A stretch of DNA of 64,000 nucleotides from Labedaea rhizosphaerae (GTDB taxonomy: Bacteria > Actinomycetota > Actinomycetes > Mycobacteriales > Pseudonocardiaceae), in NCBI RefSeq assembly GCF_004362825.1, contig NZ_SNXZ01000004.1, positions 1 to 64,000 on the forward strand, read 5' to 3'. Below the pieces are notes generated by a model, which was not told the DNA's origin, searched no databases, and saw only the letters and a list, made by a program, of their open reading frames with translations. Shown here piece by piece: positions 56,747-64,000 of the stretch. The number at the start of each line of letters is the position of its first letter. Within the stretch, counting starts at the first letter, position 1. A program made the position numbers and the translations under genes.

Positions 56747-57886
56747 ATGGCGGGCCAGGACAAGAGCGCGGTCGGACACAACAAGCCCGCCCACGGCGGA
56801 TCGGCGGCGAACGGCGGGACGGCCGCGCCGGCCACCGACTCGCGGTCCATCGCGCTGGCCGCCGCCGCGCAGATGATCGAGCACCGCAACCGGCTGGCGG
56901 GCAAGGCCGACGACGCCCAGAAGGCCGAACTGGTGCTCACCACGGTCGGCCAGAACGTCGACGAGTACCACCAGACGCACGCGAAGAACGCGAGCAGCCT
57001 GACCGGGCACTGGTCGGGTGCGACCGCGGACAAGTTCCACACCCGGGCCAAGAAGGTCAACGCCTCGCTCGCCACGACCGCCCAGTCGGCGAGCAAGGGC
57101 GCGGCCATCGTGCGTGGCGTCGCCGGTCACCTCGACTCCGGCCACACCGCGGTGGTGCGGCTGATCGACGAGTACGTCGGCAAGGCCACGCCGATCCTCG
57201 ACGCGGCCCGCAGCGTGCAGGGCAGCGGTGCCCACGCGGCGCTGGTGAAGGGCGTCGGCCAGGTCGTCGACCTGGTGCGCCACTACACCGCGGAGTCCAA
57301 GAGCCACCTCGACAAGGTCAACACCGAGATGGCCCACGCGGCCCGGCAGCTCAAGGCGCTGGAGAAGCACGTCGAGCACGACGGCTACGCGGACCCGAAG
57401 AAGGCGCACCACAAGGCACCCGCGAAGGTCCACAAGCACGAGCCGCCGAAGACCCACGGTTCGGCCAAGGGCAAGGACATCGTGAACCGGGCCCGCAAGG
57501 AACTGGGCACCACCGAGCACCCGCCGGGCAGCAACAAGCAGAAGTACGGACCGACGACCTACTGGTGCTCGCTCTTCGCGACGTGGGTGTGGCGCAAGGC
57601 GGGCGTGAACATCCCGCAGTACGCGTTCACCGGCGACGTCTACACGTGGGGGCAGCAGCACCACCTGGCATACGACAGCAAGCACCTCGACCAGGTGCGG
57701 CCGGGCGACGTGCTGCTCTTCGGCTCCGGCCCGCAGAACACCACCACCAGCACGCACATCGCCATCGTGGAGAGCGTGGACGGCAACACCGTGCACACCA
57801 TCGAGGGCAACAGCGGCGACGCCGTCCGGCGCCAGACGCACACCCTGTCCAGCGGCACCTTCTACGGCGGGGTGCACCCGTCGTGA
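56747..57886 (+). CDS. Helical WXG100-like domain fused to CHAP hydrolase
   Basis: 379 residues. The N-terminal part (about 33-210) is all helical with a WSG turn at 89-91, like ESX/WXG100 or LXG-type domains. A Lys/His-rich linker (about 215-243) joins a CHAP domain with Cys274 (YWCSLFATW), His337 (THIAIVE) and Asn355 or Glu353 (IEGNSGD), the amidase or endopeptidase triad acting on peptidoglycan. There is no signal peptide, so type VII export is a reasonable idea. GAGGAG is 6 bases before the ATG. It overlaps the first of two YbaB-like genes. Confidence 0.85.
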   Translation: MAGQDKSAVGHNKPAHGGSAANGGTAAPATDSRSIALAAAAQMIEHRNRLAGKADDAQKAELVLTTVGQNVDEYHQTHAKNASSLTGHWSGATADKFHTRAKKVNASLATTAQSASKGAAIVRGVAGHLDSGHTAVVRLIDEYVGKATPILDAARSVQGSGAHAALVKGVGQVVDLVRHYTAESKSHLDKVNTEMAHAARQLKALEKHVEHDGYADPKKAHHKAPAKVHKHEPPKTHGSAKGKDIVNRARKELGTTEHPPGSNKQKYGPTTYWCSLFATWVWRKAGVNIPQYAFTGDVYTWGQQHHLAYDSKHLDQVRPGDVLLFGSGPQNTTTSTHIAIVESVDGNTVHTIEGNSGDAVRRQTHTLSSGTFYGGVHPS

Positions 57887-58194
57887 ACGAGATCACCGCC
57901 ACCGCGAGCGCCCACCACGACACGGTTTCCGTGACGACCTACCCGGGCGGCGGGCTCGCCGAGCTGAAGATCGACGACCACGCGCTGGGTCTCGGCCCGG
58001 CGCGGCTCGCCGAGACCATCCTCGACCTGGTCGGCACGGCCACCGCGAAGGCCAACCAGAAGACCAAGCACGCACTGCACGACGTGCTGGCCGACCTGCC
58101 CGCCGAGCACGTGGACGCGCTCGGGCTCGGTCTGGACGCGGAGGCCGCCGAGCAGGCCGAGGCCACCGTGCCGGACAGCTGGAGGTTGTCATGA
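57883..58194 (+). CDS. YbaB/EbfC-like protein 1
   Basis: 103 residues with the YbaB pattern: a three-strand sheet (DTVSVTTYPGGGLAELKI) and a helix pair (ARLAETILDLVGTATAKANQKTK, shown in part). YbaB proteins bind DNA in some bacteria; the versions found beside type VII-like genes in actinobacteria are of unknown role. It overlaps both neighbours by 4 bases (GTGA and ATGA). Confidence 0.75.
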   Translation: MNEITATASAHHDTVSVTTYPGGGLAELKIDDHALGLGPARLAETILDLVGTATAKANQKTKHALHDVLADLPAEHVDALGLGLDAEAAEQAEATVPDSWRLS

Positions 58195-58724
58195 CCCGGC
58201 ACCGCCTGCCGTGGCTGGACACGCCGTGGGAGCCCGAGGCGCTGCGCGACGAGCCGATCGAGGAGCTGTTCGACCGCGCGGAGCAGTTCTCGGACGCGAC
58301 CGAGGGGCTCTTCGACCGGCTCGGCGCCATCCGTGCGTCGACCAGCGGGTCGGGCATCGCGCTGACCGTGACGCTGGACGGTCGGCTGGTCGAGCTCACG
58401 CTGTCCGATGCGGCGCTGAGGCTGGGCGGAGCGAAGCTCGCCGCGGAGATCCACCGGCTGACCACGGAAGCCGCCGCGGACGCGTTGTCGCAGGGCATCG
58501 CGGTGCTGACCCCGGTGATCGGCATCGACGTGGCCGAGCAGCTCGCGGCGGCGACCGGGCTGGACAAGATGAACGCCGCGGATTCTGCCGCTGCCGAGGT
58601 GCCGCCCGTCAAGGCTCCCGTCGAGGCGACGGTCGAGGCGGCTCCCGCACGGCCCCGCCGACCCGCGCCGGCCGTCGACGATGAGGACTTCTCGACCCTC
58701 GAGACCTGGGCGGTCCGCGACTGA
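58191..58724 (+). CDS. YbaB/EbfC-like protein 2 with extended tail
   Basis: 177 residues. An acidic N terminus (about 18-48) leads to a YbaB-like core (SGSGIALTVTLDGRLVELTL, helix to about 105) and an Ala/Pro/Val-rich tail. The two YbaB-like proteins differ enough that they could form a heterodimer. The gene closes the operon; an interspersed element (copy B) begins 121 bp downstream. Confidence 0.75.
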   Translation: MTRHRLPWLDTPWEPEALRDEPIEELFDRAEQFSDATEGLFDRLGAIRASTSGSGIALTVTLDGRLVELTLSDAALRLGGAKLAAEIHRLTTEAAADALSQGIAVLTPVIGIDVAEQLAAATGLDKMNAADSAAAEVPPVKAPVEATVEAAPARPRRPAPAVDDEDFSTLETWAVRD

Positions 58725-59040
58725 CCGATCGCAGTCGCGGGGAGGGTGGCCCAGGAGGAGCCGACCCGGGCAGCCGCCGAGGACCGGCCGCCCGGGTCAC
58801 CCTTCTCCCGTTCAGCTTGCCCGTCCAGCACATCTGTTCGGCGAGTTGTCCACAGGCGACTGGTTGTCCACAGATCTCGTCGATTCCCGTTGCGGCGCTT
58901 GAGAACCGATAGACTGGAACAGGGGCCGCCCCCCGGGAGGGTGGGGGTCTGGTCTACGCGAGGCGCGACATTTTCGGCGGGCCAGGCAGCGGGCTTGTCA
59001 GCGGGCCAGTCAACGGGTGCGCGGGATCAGCTGGTCGGGG
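58725..59040. other. 316-bp gap between convergent genes
   Basis: Apart from interspersed element copy B (58846-58969) no gene, hairpin terminator with a T run or promoter with a target was seen. The stretch 58980-59040 is G-rich and holds two GCGGGCCAG-like repeats. Confidence 0.5.
58846..58969 (+). repeat. Interspersed 3' element, copy B
   Basis: Two perfect TTGTCCACA boxes (58846-58854 and 58864-58872), core CCGATAGACTGG (58906-58917), GGGGCCGCCCCCC, a GGGTGGGGG stretch and a CGCGAGGCGCGA tail. Box spacing (18 bp) and box-to-core gap (33 bp) equal those of copy C. It has the same orientation as the YbaB-like operon upstream, and no plus-strand gene follows it. Confidence 0.75.
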
Positions 59041-60177
59041 TCAGCCGTTCAAGAAGCCGGCCAGGCGGGCAGCGAGGTCGTCCCAGCGCCAGTCTCGCTG
59101 GACCCAGGCGCGGCCCGCGGCGCCGTAGGCCGCGGCTCGTTCCGGGTCGGCCAGCAGGCCGCCGACCGCCGCGGCGATCCCGTCGAGGTCGCGCCCGGAC
59201 ACCACGTGCCCGGTCTCGCCTTCCCGCACGGTCTCCGGCGACCCGCCGGAATCGCCGACCACCACGGGGAGCCCGGCCGCCGACGCCTCCAGGAACACCA
59301 GTCCGAGCGCTTCCACGTCCAGCCCGCCACCGCGGGTGCGGCACGGCATCGCGAAGACGTCTCCGGCGACGTAGTGCGCGGGCAGCTCGTCGAAGGGCAC
59401 CGAGCCGGTCATCACCACGTGCTCGCCGACGCCGGTCGCGTCCGCGAGCGCGCGCATCCGGTGCTTGTTGGGGCCGCCGCCGACCAGCAGCAGCACCGCG
59501 TCCGGCGCCAGCTCGCGGATCTTCGGCATCGCCAGGATCAGCATGTCCTGCCCCTTGCGCGGGACCATCCGGGACACGCAGACGACCGTCGGCCGGTCGC
59601 CGAGCCCGTGGCGGGCGCGGATTTCCTCGCGTGCGGCCGGGTCCGGCCGGTATCGCTCGGTGTCCACACCGGACGGTAGGTGCTCCAGCGCGGCCATCGG
59701 GCCGAACGCGGCGGCGAACCGGGACCGGGTGTAGCGGCTGACGAACGTCAGGACGTCCACAGTGGACCCGATGCGGCGCAACGCCTGGTGCGAACCGGGA
59801 AGCATGGCCCAGCCGACCTCGTGCCCGTGCGTGCTGGCGACGAACCGGTCCACCCCGGCCTTGCGCAACGCCGGCGCGAGCAGCCCGAGCGGCGCGGACG
59901 CGCCGAACCAGACGGTGTCGCAACCCTCCGCGCGGGCGATCTCCTTGGCGCGCTTGGCCACCGACGGCACCGGCAGCATCAGCGACGTCGGGTGCCGGAC
60001 GACGGTGAACGGCTGCTTCGCGTCGAACTCCGGGTGCGAGCCGTTCGGCGACTCCCACGACGGCGCGTAGACGACCAACTCCTGGTCGGGCAGGTGCATG
60101 GCCAGCGTGTGCAGGTAGTGCTGGATGCCGCCTGCTCGCGGCGGGAAGTCGTTGGTCACCAGCAATGTCCTGCGCAC
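59041..60177 (-). CDS. pimB: GDP-mannose-dependent PIM mannosyltransferase PimB'
   Basis: 378 residues, GT4 (GT-B fold). The N-terminal VTNDFPPRAGGIQHYL loop and the C-terminal E-x7-E motif (EALGLVFLE, about 295-303) are typical; VSRMVPRKGQD begins the donor-binding half. PimB' adds the second mannose to phosphatidylinositol mannoside on the cytoplasmic face, the base for lipomannan, which MptA in this window extends. The start is GTG. Length and neighbourhood fit Rv2188c. Confidence 0.93.
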   Translation of the reverse strand: MRRTLLVTNDFPPRAGGIQHYLHTLAMHLPDQELVVYAPSWESPNGSHPEFDAKQPFTVVRHPTSLMLPVPSVAKRAKEIARAEGCDTVWFGASAPLGLLAPALRKAGVDRFVASTHGHEVGWAMLPGSHQALRRIGSTVDVLTFVSRYTRSRFAAAFGPMAALEHLPSGVDTERYRPDPAAREEIRARHGLGDRPTVVCVSRMVPRKGQDMLILAMPKIRELAPDAVLLLVGGGPNKHRMRALADATGVGEHVVMTGSVPFDELPAHYVAGDVFAMPCRTRGGGLDVEALGLVFLEASAAGLPVVVGDSGGSPETVREGETGHVVSGRDLDGIAAAVGGLLADPERAAAYGAAGRAWVQRDWRWDDLAARLAGFLNG

Positions 60178-60198
60178 GTCGGCGACCCTACCGGCGGC

Positions 60199-61569
60199 TC
60201 AGCCGAGCTGGCGACGCAGGTACTCGCGCCACTCGGCGACCAGTGCGGTGCGGTCCATGCCGATCAGCCCGCGCAGCTGCTGGTCCAGCTTCTCCCCCGG
60301 CTGCGCGCCGGCCCCGGCGAGCGCGCGGTAGACCTGGACCAGCTTGGCCTGGCCGAACTTGTCGCCGAGGAACTTCATCACCGTCCACGCCTGCTGGTAG
60401 GCGAGGTCCAGCTCGTGCCCGCTCGACCGGAACGCCGCGTCGGTCGGCAGCCCGCTCGGCGCCTGGCCGGCCGCCACCTGCTGGGCGAGATCCGGTGCGC
60501 CCTGGGCCAGTTCGACCCCGCTCGTGCGGTAGCCGACGTAGTCGGCGAAGCCCTCCAGCACCCAGAGCGGTGTGCCGTCCACTGTGTCCGCACGGGCGGC
60601 GATGTGGGTGAACTCGTGGCGCACCACCACCCGCAGCGCCACCGGCGAGAGCCCGCGCGAGCCGTTCGGGCTGAACACCACGCGCTGGCCCTGCACGGTG
60701 TGGTGGTCGCGGTCGACGTGGTCGGCGACCGACACGGCGACGACGGCGTTGATCGGGAAGTCCGGGCCGACCAGCGCGCGCATCTCGGTCGCGGTCGCTG
60801 GCAGCACCATCGCCACCCGCATCGGCCAGTTGGTGCCCCACACGTTGGACACGGCCTGCACGGCGCTGTCGAGCTCGTCGGCCAGGCGCCGGGCCATCTC
60901 CTCGTCGCCGGGGTGGTAGAGCACGAAGCCGCGCTTGGTGGTCAGTTCCTTGGCCGGCGCGAAGTCCCACGGGCCGCGCCAGGTGCGCCGGTCGGTGCGG
61001 TCGAGGGCGGTGTCCGAGCGCAGGTACCACTGGGCGCCGCGGCGGACGTAGAGGTAGCCCATCGTCTTGGTCGTGGGCTGGGCGTCGACGCCACGCAGGG
61101 CGTAGTCGAGGTCGGTGCGCGGCGCCCAGAGCTCGTCGCCGCGGGCGGCCGGGCCGGCGAGGTCGGCGGGATCGGCCGGGCGCAGCGCGGCCGGGTCGAC
61201 GGCGTCGACGGGGTTGATGCGGTAGGCCCAGTGACCGAGCGGGACGCCGGCGAGGTTGTCGAACAGGTTGGTCTGCGTGGTGCGGAACGCCGCGGTGGCC
61301 TTGGGGTCGACGGTGGCGAGGAAGGCCTTCTTGTCGTGGTGCAGCAGGGCGTCGGCGCGGCGCTGGAGCAGTCCGCGCACGGCGGTGGACTTGGCCGCGC
61401 CGGTCGCGTCGCCTTGCGGGTTCGGCGAGCTGGCGACGGCGCCTTGGCCGGGTGCGGTCGACGTGTTCGGCCACGCGAGCAGCGCGATGCCCGTGACCAC
61501 GCACAACGCCACGAACGCGCCCAGCCAGGCCCGAACCCTCGCGGCAGTCACCGGTCGATCGTATTTCAC
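60199..61569 (-). CDS. Membrane-anchored gluzincin metallopeptidase-like protein
   Basis: 456 residues. One N-terminal membrane helix (about 13-33) anchors an extracytoplasmic chain. HEFTH (about 317-321) and the downstream WVLEGFADYVG Glu (about 334) make the HExxH...E zinc site of gluzincins (M1-like peptidase MA fold). The preceding part (about 60-200) looks like a separate domain. The start GTG overlaps the TPR gene stop (GTGA). The substrate is unknown, probably a cell-surface peptide or protein. Confidence 0.85.
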   Translation of the reverse strand: MKYDRPVTAARVRAWLGAFVALCVVTGIALLAWPNTSTAPGQGAVASSPNPQGDATGAAKSTAVRGLLQRRADALLHHDKKAFLATVDPKATAAFRTTQTNLFDNLAGVPLGHWAYRINPVDAVDPAALRPADPADLAGPAARGDELWAPRTDLDYALRGVDAQPTTKTMGYLYVRRGAQWYLRSDTALDRTDRRTWRGPWDFAPAKELTTKRGFVLYHPGDEEMARRLADELDSAVQAVSNVWGTNWPMRVAMVLPATATEMRALVGPDFPINAVVAVSVADHVDRDHHTVQGQRVVFSPNGSRGLSPVALRVVVRHEFTHIAARADTVDGTPLWVLEGFADYVGYRTSGVELAQGAPDLAQQVAAGQAPSGLPTDAAFRSSGHELDLAYQQAWTVMKFLGDKFGQAKLVQVYRALAGAGAQPGEKLDQQLRGLIGMDRTALVAEWREYLRRQLG

Positions 61570-62189
61570 CCGTCGAGGTCGGCGCGGGTGGCGGCGATCC
61601 AGCTCTGCACCCCCGGCGCCCGCTCGGCCAGGCGTTCGGCTTCGGCGAGCATGGCGGTCGCCTCGTCGGCGCGGCCGGCCTCGGCGGCCAGGGTGGCCAG
61701 CGGGAGCAGCGCGGCGGCGGTCGCGGGGCCGTGGCCGAGTTCGCGGCGCAGGCGCAGGGACTCCTCGAAGTGCCGCTCGGCTTGGCCGGTGTCGCCCTTG
61801 GCCTGCGCGTGGAAGCCGAGGTGGCGGGCGGCGTAGCTGCGGACGAGCGGGTCGCCGGCCAGCGCGCGCTCGAAGTGCGGCGCCGCGGTGTCGGTGTCGC
61901 CGCGCACGACCTGGTGGACCAGCCCGAGCCAGAACCGCGCCTCGGCCTCGCCCGTCGGGTCGTCCAGCTTGACGTAGAGCGCGACGGCTCGCTCGAAGTT
62001 GGCCAGCTCGGCCGGGTCCTCCTGCCGGTCGGCGAGGAACTTCGCGTGCAGGAGGCGGCCACGGGCCAGGGCCAGGTCGGCCTCGATCGAGTCGAGCAGC
62101 GCCTCGCCCTCGGCCAGCGCTCGCGGGTCGGCGGCGAACGTCGCCCGCTCGTACAACTCGTTGGCCCGCGCCTGCCAGGCATCCACCAT
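61566..62189 (-). CDS. TPR-repeat protein
   Basis: 207 residues, all helical, with several tetratricopeptide-like pairs (ARFWLGLVHQVVRGDTDTA, AARHLGFHAQAKGDTGQAE, shown in part). TPR proteins mediate protein contacts; here the partner may be the co-translated membrane peptidase. ATG at 62189 is preferred; upstream readings run through an element repeat. Confidence 0.82.
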   Translation of the reverse strand: MVDAWQARANELYERATFAADPRALAEGEALLDSIEADLALARGRLLHAKFLADRQEDPAELANFERAVALYVKLDDPTGEAEARFWLGLVHQVVRGDTDTAAPHFERALAGDPLVRSYAARHLGFHAQAKGDTGQAERHFEESLRLRRELGHGPATAAALLPLATLAAEAGRADEATAMLAEAERLAERAPGVQSWIAATRADLDG

Positions 62190-62233
62190 GATCACAAACC
62201 TACTCCGGGCCCAAAACCCGTTGCGGACAAACG

Positions 62234-62362
62234 CTTTCGCCTCGCGCGCGCGTACACAGCCCCCACCCGCCACGGGGGGCTCCCCGAGTCCCAGTCTATC
62301 GGACTGGGGGCTCCGGAACGGCGGTTGGCGGGATCTGTGGACAACCGGGTGCCTGTGGAAAA
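62234..62362 (-). repeat. Interspersed 3' element, copy C
   Basis: On the minus strand: TTTTCCACA (62362-62354), TTGTCCACA (62344-62336), core CCGATAGACTGG (62302-62291), GGGGAGCCCCCC, GGGTGGGGG and a CGCGCGCGCGA tail. It lies after the NlpC/P60 gene and its terminator, in the same orientation, and ends 45 bp before the TPR gene. Confidence 0.75.
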
Positions 62363-62393
62363 CCGCGCGAGCGGGAGGGCGGACCCGGACAAA

Positions 62394-62436
62394 GACGAAG
62401 CCGCCCGGAACCTGGGCGGTTCCGGGCGGCTTCGTC
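62394..62436 (-). terminator. Intrinsic terminator of the NlpC/P60 gene
   Basis: A perfect 19-bp stem (62394-62412 with 62418-62436; arms begin GACGAAGCCGCC) with a 5-base loop stands 14 bases after the stop codon and is followed on the minus strand by TTTGT. It is the strongest hairpin of the window. Confidence 0.93.
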
Positions 62437-62450
62437 TGTCGTGGAGCAGG

Positions 62451-63530
62451 TCAGCTGGACACGATGCGCTTCGCACCGAAGTAGTCGCTGCCCGCGCCTT
62501 CCACCGGCGAGATCTTGACCGGCTGGCCGGAGGTCGCCGCGTGGACGACCTTGCCGTCACCGATGTACATCGCGACGTGGTGGATGGAGCTCGCGCTGCT
62601 GCCGAAGAACAGCAGGTCACCCGGCTGCAGCGCGTCCCGGCTCACCGGGACGCCCATCTGGTACTGGGCCCGGCTCGAGTGCGGCAGCGAGATGCCCGCG
62701 TGCCCGTACGCCCACATGGTCAACCCGGAGCAGTCGAAGCTGTTCGGGCCTGCGGCACCCCACACGTAGGGCTTGCCGACCTGCGCGAGCGCCTCCTGCA
62801 TCGCCTTGCCGGCGGTGCCGGGCGGCGCGATGAACAGCGTCGGGTCGTAGTTGCCGTTGAGCGAGTCGCGGTCGGCACCGGAGAGCTTGTTGTACGCCTC
62901 GCGGACCTTGTTGGCCTGCTTCTCCAGGTCCGTCTTCTTCTGCTGGATCTGGTTGACCAGGTTCTGCGCCGTGGTCTTGGCCGTCGCGGCGCGGCGCTGG
63001 GCGTCGGCGGCGAGGGTCTGGCCCTGCTGCGCCTCGTTCACCGCGCTCTGCAGGCCTTCCAGCACCTTGGCGTTGCCGCTGGCCAGGATGTTGAGCGCGG
63101 ACGCCCGGTCGAGGAAGTCCTGCGCGTTGGTCCCGGTGAACAGCGCCGAGAGCTGGTTGAACCGGGCACCTTCGAACGAGGCGCCGGCCAGCTGGTCGAC
63201 CTGGTCGCGGAACTCGTTCTCACGAGTGCCCGCGTCCTTGACCATGGTCTTGGCCTTGGCGAGGTCGGAGTTCGCGCGCTGCAGGTCGGTCTGCTTGTGC
63301 TTGAGGTCGTCCTTGGCCTTGAGGAGGTCCTCGTTGACGGTCTCGGCCTGCTTCGACAGCGCCTGGTACTGCTTCATCGCCTCCGAAGCGGTCTTCGGGG
63401 CGGGCTGGGTGGTGGTGCCGGAGGCGGGAGGATCGGCAAGGGCGGGGGTAGGGGAAAGGCTGACAATCGCCATCACGGCACCAGCCGTGAGCGCCCCGCG
63501 CATCGTGCGCTTCAGTCGTTGCGACGCCAC
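62451..63530 (-). CDS. NlpC/P60 peptidoglycan endopeptidase (Rv2190c/RipC type)
   Basis: 359 residues. A signal peptide is cleaved near PTPALA-DPP (about 33). A long coiled coil (about 48-210) follows, of the kind through which FtsEX controls such enzymes, then the NlpC/P60 domain with Cys in FDCSGLTMWAYG (about 268), His in IHHVAMYIG (about 316) and a further His in VVHAA. It cuts cell-wall stem peptides. GTG at 63530 has AAGGAG 11 bases upstream; an earlier start would add 15 residues before the signal. A possible c-di-AMP riboswitch lies upstream. Confidence 0.92.
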   Translation of the reverse strand: MASQRLKRTMRGALTAGAVMAIVSLSPTPALADPPASGTTTQPAPKTASEAMKQYQALSKQAETVNEDLLKAKDDLKHKQTDLQRANSDLAKAKTMVKDAGTRENEFRDQVDQLAGASFEGARFNQLSALFTGTNAQDFLDRASALNILASGNAKVLEGLQSAVNEAQQGQTLAADAQRRAATAKTTAQNLVNQIQQKKTDLEKQANKVREAYNKLSGADRDSLNGNYDPTLFIAPPGTAGKAMQEALAQVGKPYVWGAAGPNSFDCSGLTMWAYGHAGISLPHSSRAQYQMGVPVSRDALQPGDLLFFGSSASSIHHVAMYIGDGKVVHAATSGQPVKISPVEGAGSDYFGAKRIVSS

Positions 63531-63579
63531 GTCGCGCGTGTCTCCTTCGTCCGTTGACCGCCGCGGGCCAAGCACACGC

Positions 63580-63790
63580 CCGGGAACGAAACGTCCCGGC
63601 GACGCTCAGCAGGTCACGGGCAGAAGACAGCCTGCAACCCCGCTGGCCCAACCGTTACGGAAGGTTCCGGTCCGGTCCCCCGACAAGACCGACTCGGCGG
63701 CGATCCCGCGGAGTCGCCCTCCTGTGTGGGCGGCTACCTGCCGCGAGATCTCGGACAGGTTACGAAAAGTGAGTCCAGGCGTCTACCGCC
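63580..63790 (-). ncRNA. Candidate c-di-AMP (ydaO) riboswitch
   Basis: The leader of the NlpC/P60 gene is long and, on the minus strand, shows pieces reminiscent of the ydaO motif: GCGACTCCGCGG with CGCCGCCGAGTC, then GGGGGACC, GGGTTGCAGGCTG and CCCGTGACCTGCTGAGCG in that order. In actinobacteria this riboswitch is known to precede NlpC/P60 and Rpf genes. Limits are approximate and the fold was not computed. Confidence 0.42.
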
Positions 63791-63963
63791 ACCCCGTAAA
63801 AAGGTTGCCAACTGGCCCCGAAACACCAATGGAGCAGCACCGACCGCGCAATGTGACCGTGCCTACACCTGTCCCGCCGCTTTCCCAGTTGGCCCCCTGC
63901 ACACTGGGAATGCCCACGTCAGCCGGGGCTCGTTTGCGGGGCGCGGGAAGGGGGTCGCTCAGC
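63791..63963. other. Gene-free stretch upstream of the riboswitch candidate
   Basis: This should hold the promoter of the NlpC/P60 gene. Only a loose pair of GGCCCC-containing words (AACTGGCCCC near 63809 and AGTTGGCCCCC near 63887) was noticed; no clear -35/-10 was found. Confidence 0.4.
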
Positions 63964-64000
63964 TCACTCGAGGCTCTCGCCGCTCACCGCAACCTGGCGA
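63964..64000 (-). CDS. Possible 3' end of a gene entering from the right
   Basis: On the minus strand the last codons would read RQVAVSGESLE followed by TGA at 63966-63964, with normal codon bias. Too short to identify. Confidence 0.3.
   Translation of the reverse strand, partial: RQVAVSGESLE

Noticed and set aside
54848-57877. 1009-codon minus-strand open frame over fadD15 and the CHAP gene
   Set aside because: Shadow of two plus-strand genes with clear domains and ribosome-binding sites.

Overview
The window is high-GC actinobacterial DNA, most like a member of the Pseudonocardiaceae (Lentzea, Saccharothrix, Amycolatopsis type; inference from gene content, not from a search). The gene order lppM, MetF-like, prenyl synthase, mptA, Rv2175c-like, pknL, aroG, RNase, acyltransferase, ArsA-like, SRPBCC, fadD15, pimB and NlpC/P60 peptidase is the conserved block known from Mycobacterium tuberculosis as Rv2171 to Rv2190c, opened here by extra genes.

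Left part (1-12.1 kb): an array of Hsp70/actin-fold ATPases fused to C-terminal membrane modules (one partial and three complete genes, all minus strand). A four-gene osmoprotectant ABC importer operon lies inside the array. The 5' end of the first complete gene is almost identical to the partial gene at the edge. Middle-left (12.2-23.2 kb): the large helicase Lhr, a VOC protein, a LexA-box-controlled HEPN plus mycothiol-isomerase pair, a TetR/membrane-protein divergent pair, a YbaK-type deacylase with a GNAT enzyme, and a DUF885 protein.

Centre (23.3-39.7 kb): envelope and isoprenoid genes (lppM, MetF-like, polyprenyl synthase, CrtI-like, mptA, CrtB-like), then pknL with four PASTA domains, an NfeD-like plus flotillin pair, and the class II DAHP synthase aroG. 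At 39.8-42.8 kb an HNH endonuclease gene flanked by inverted repeats has been split by an IS256-family element. Removing the element and one 8-bp target copy restores the reading frame exactly.

Right part (43-64 kb): a phosphotransferase, an EspG-like chaperone, an amidase, a phosphofructokinase with the residues of the PPi-dependent type, the RNase/acyltransferase/ArsA/SRPBCC block, a fadD15 homologue lacking key catalytic residues, an operon of a helical-domain plus CHAP hydrolase with two YbaB-like proteins, pimB, a membrane metallopeptidase with a TPR protein, and an NlpC/P60 endopeptidase with a candidate c-di-AMP riboswitch.

Three copies of an intergenic element (two DnaA-box-like 9-mers exactly 18 bp apart, a conserved core and a GC-rich tail) sit on the 3' side of genes at 4.7, 58.9 and 62.3 kb. 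A 22-bp tandem motif occurs at 50.0 and 53.2 kb. No tRNA, rRNA or CRISPR array was seen.
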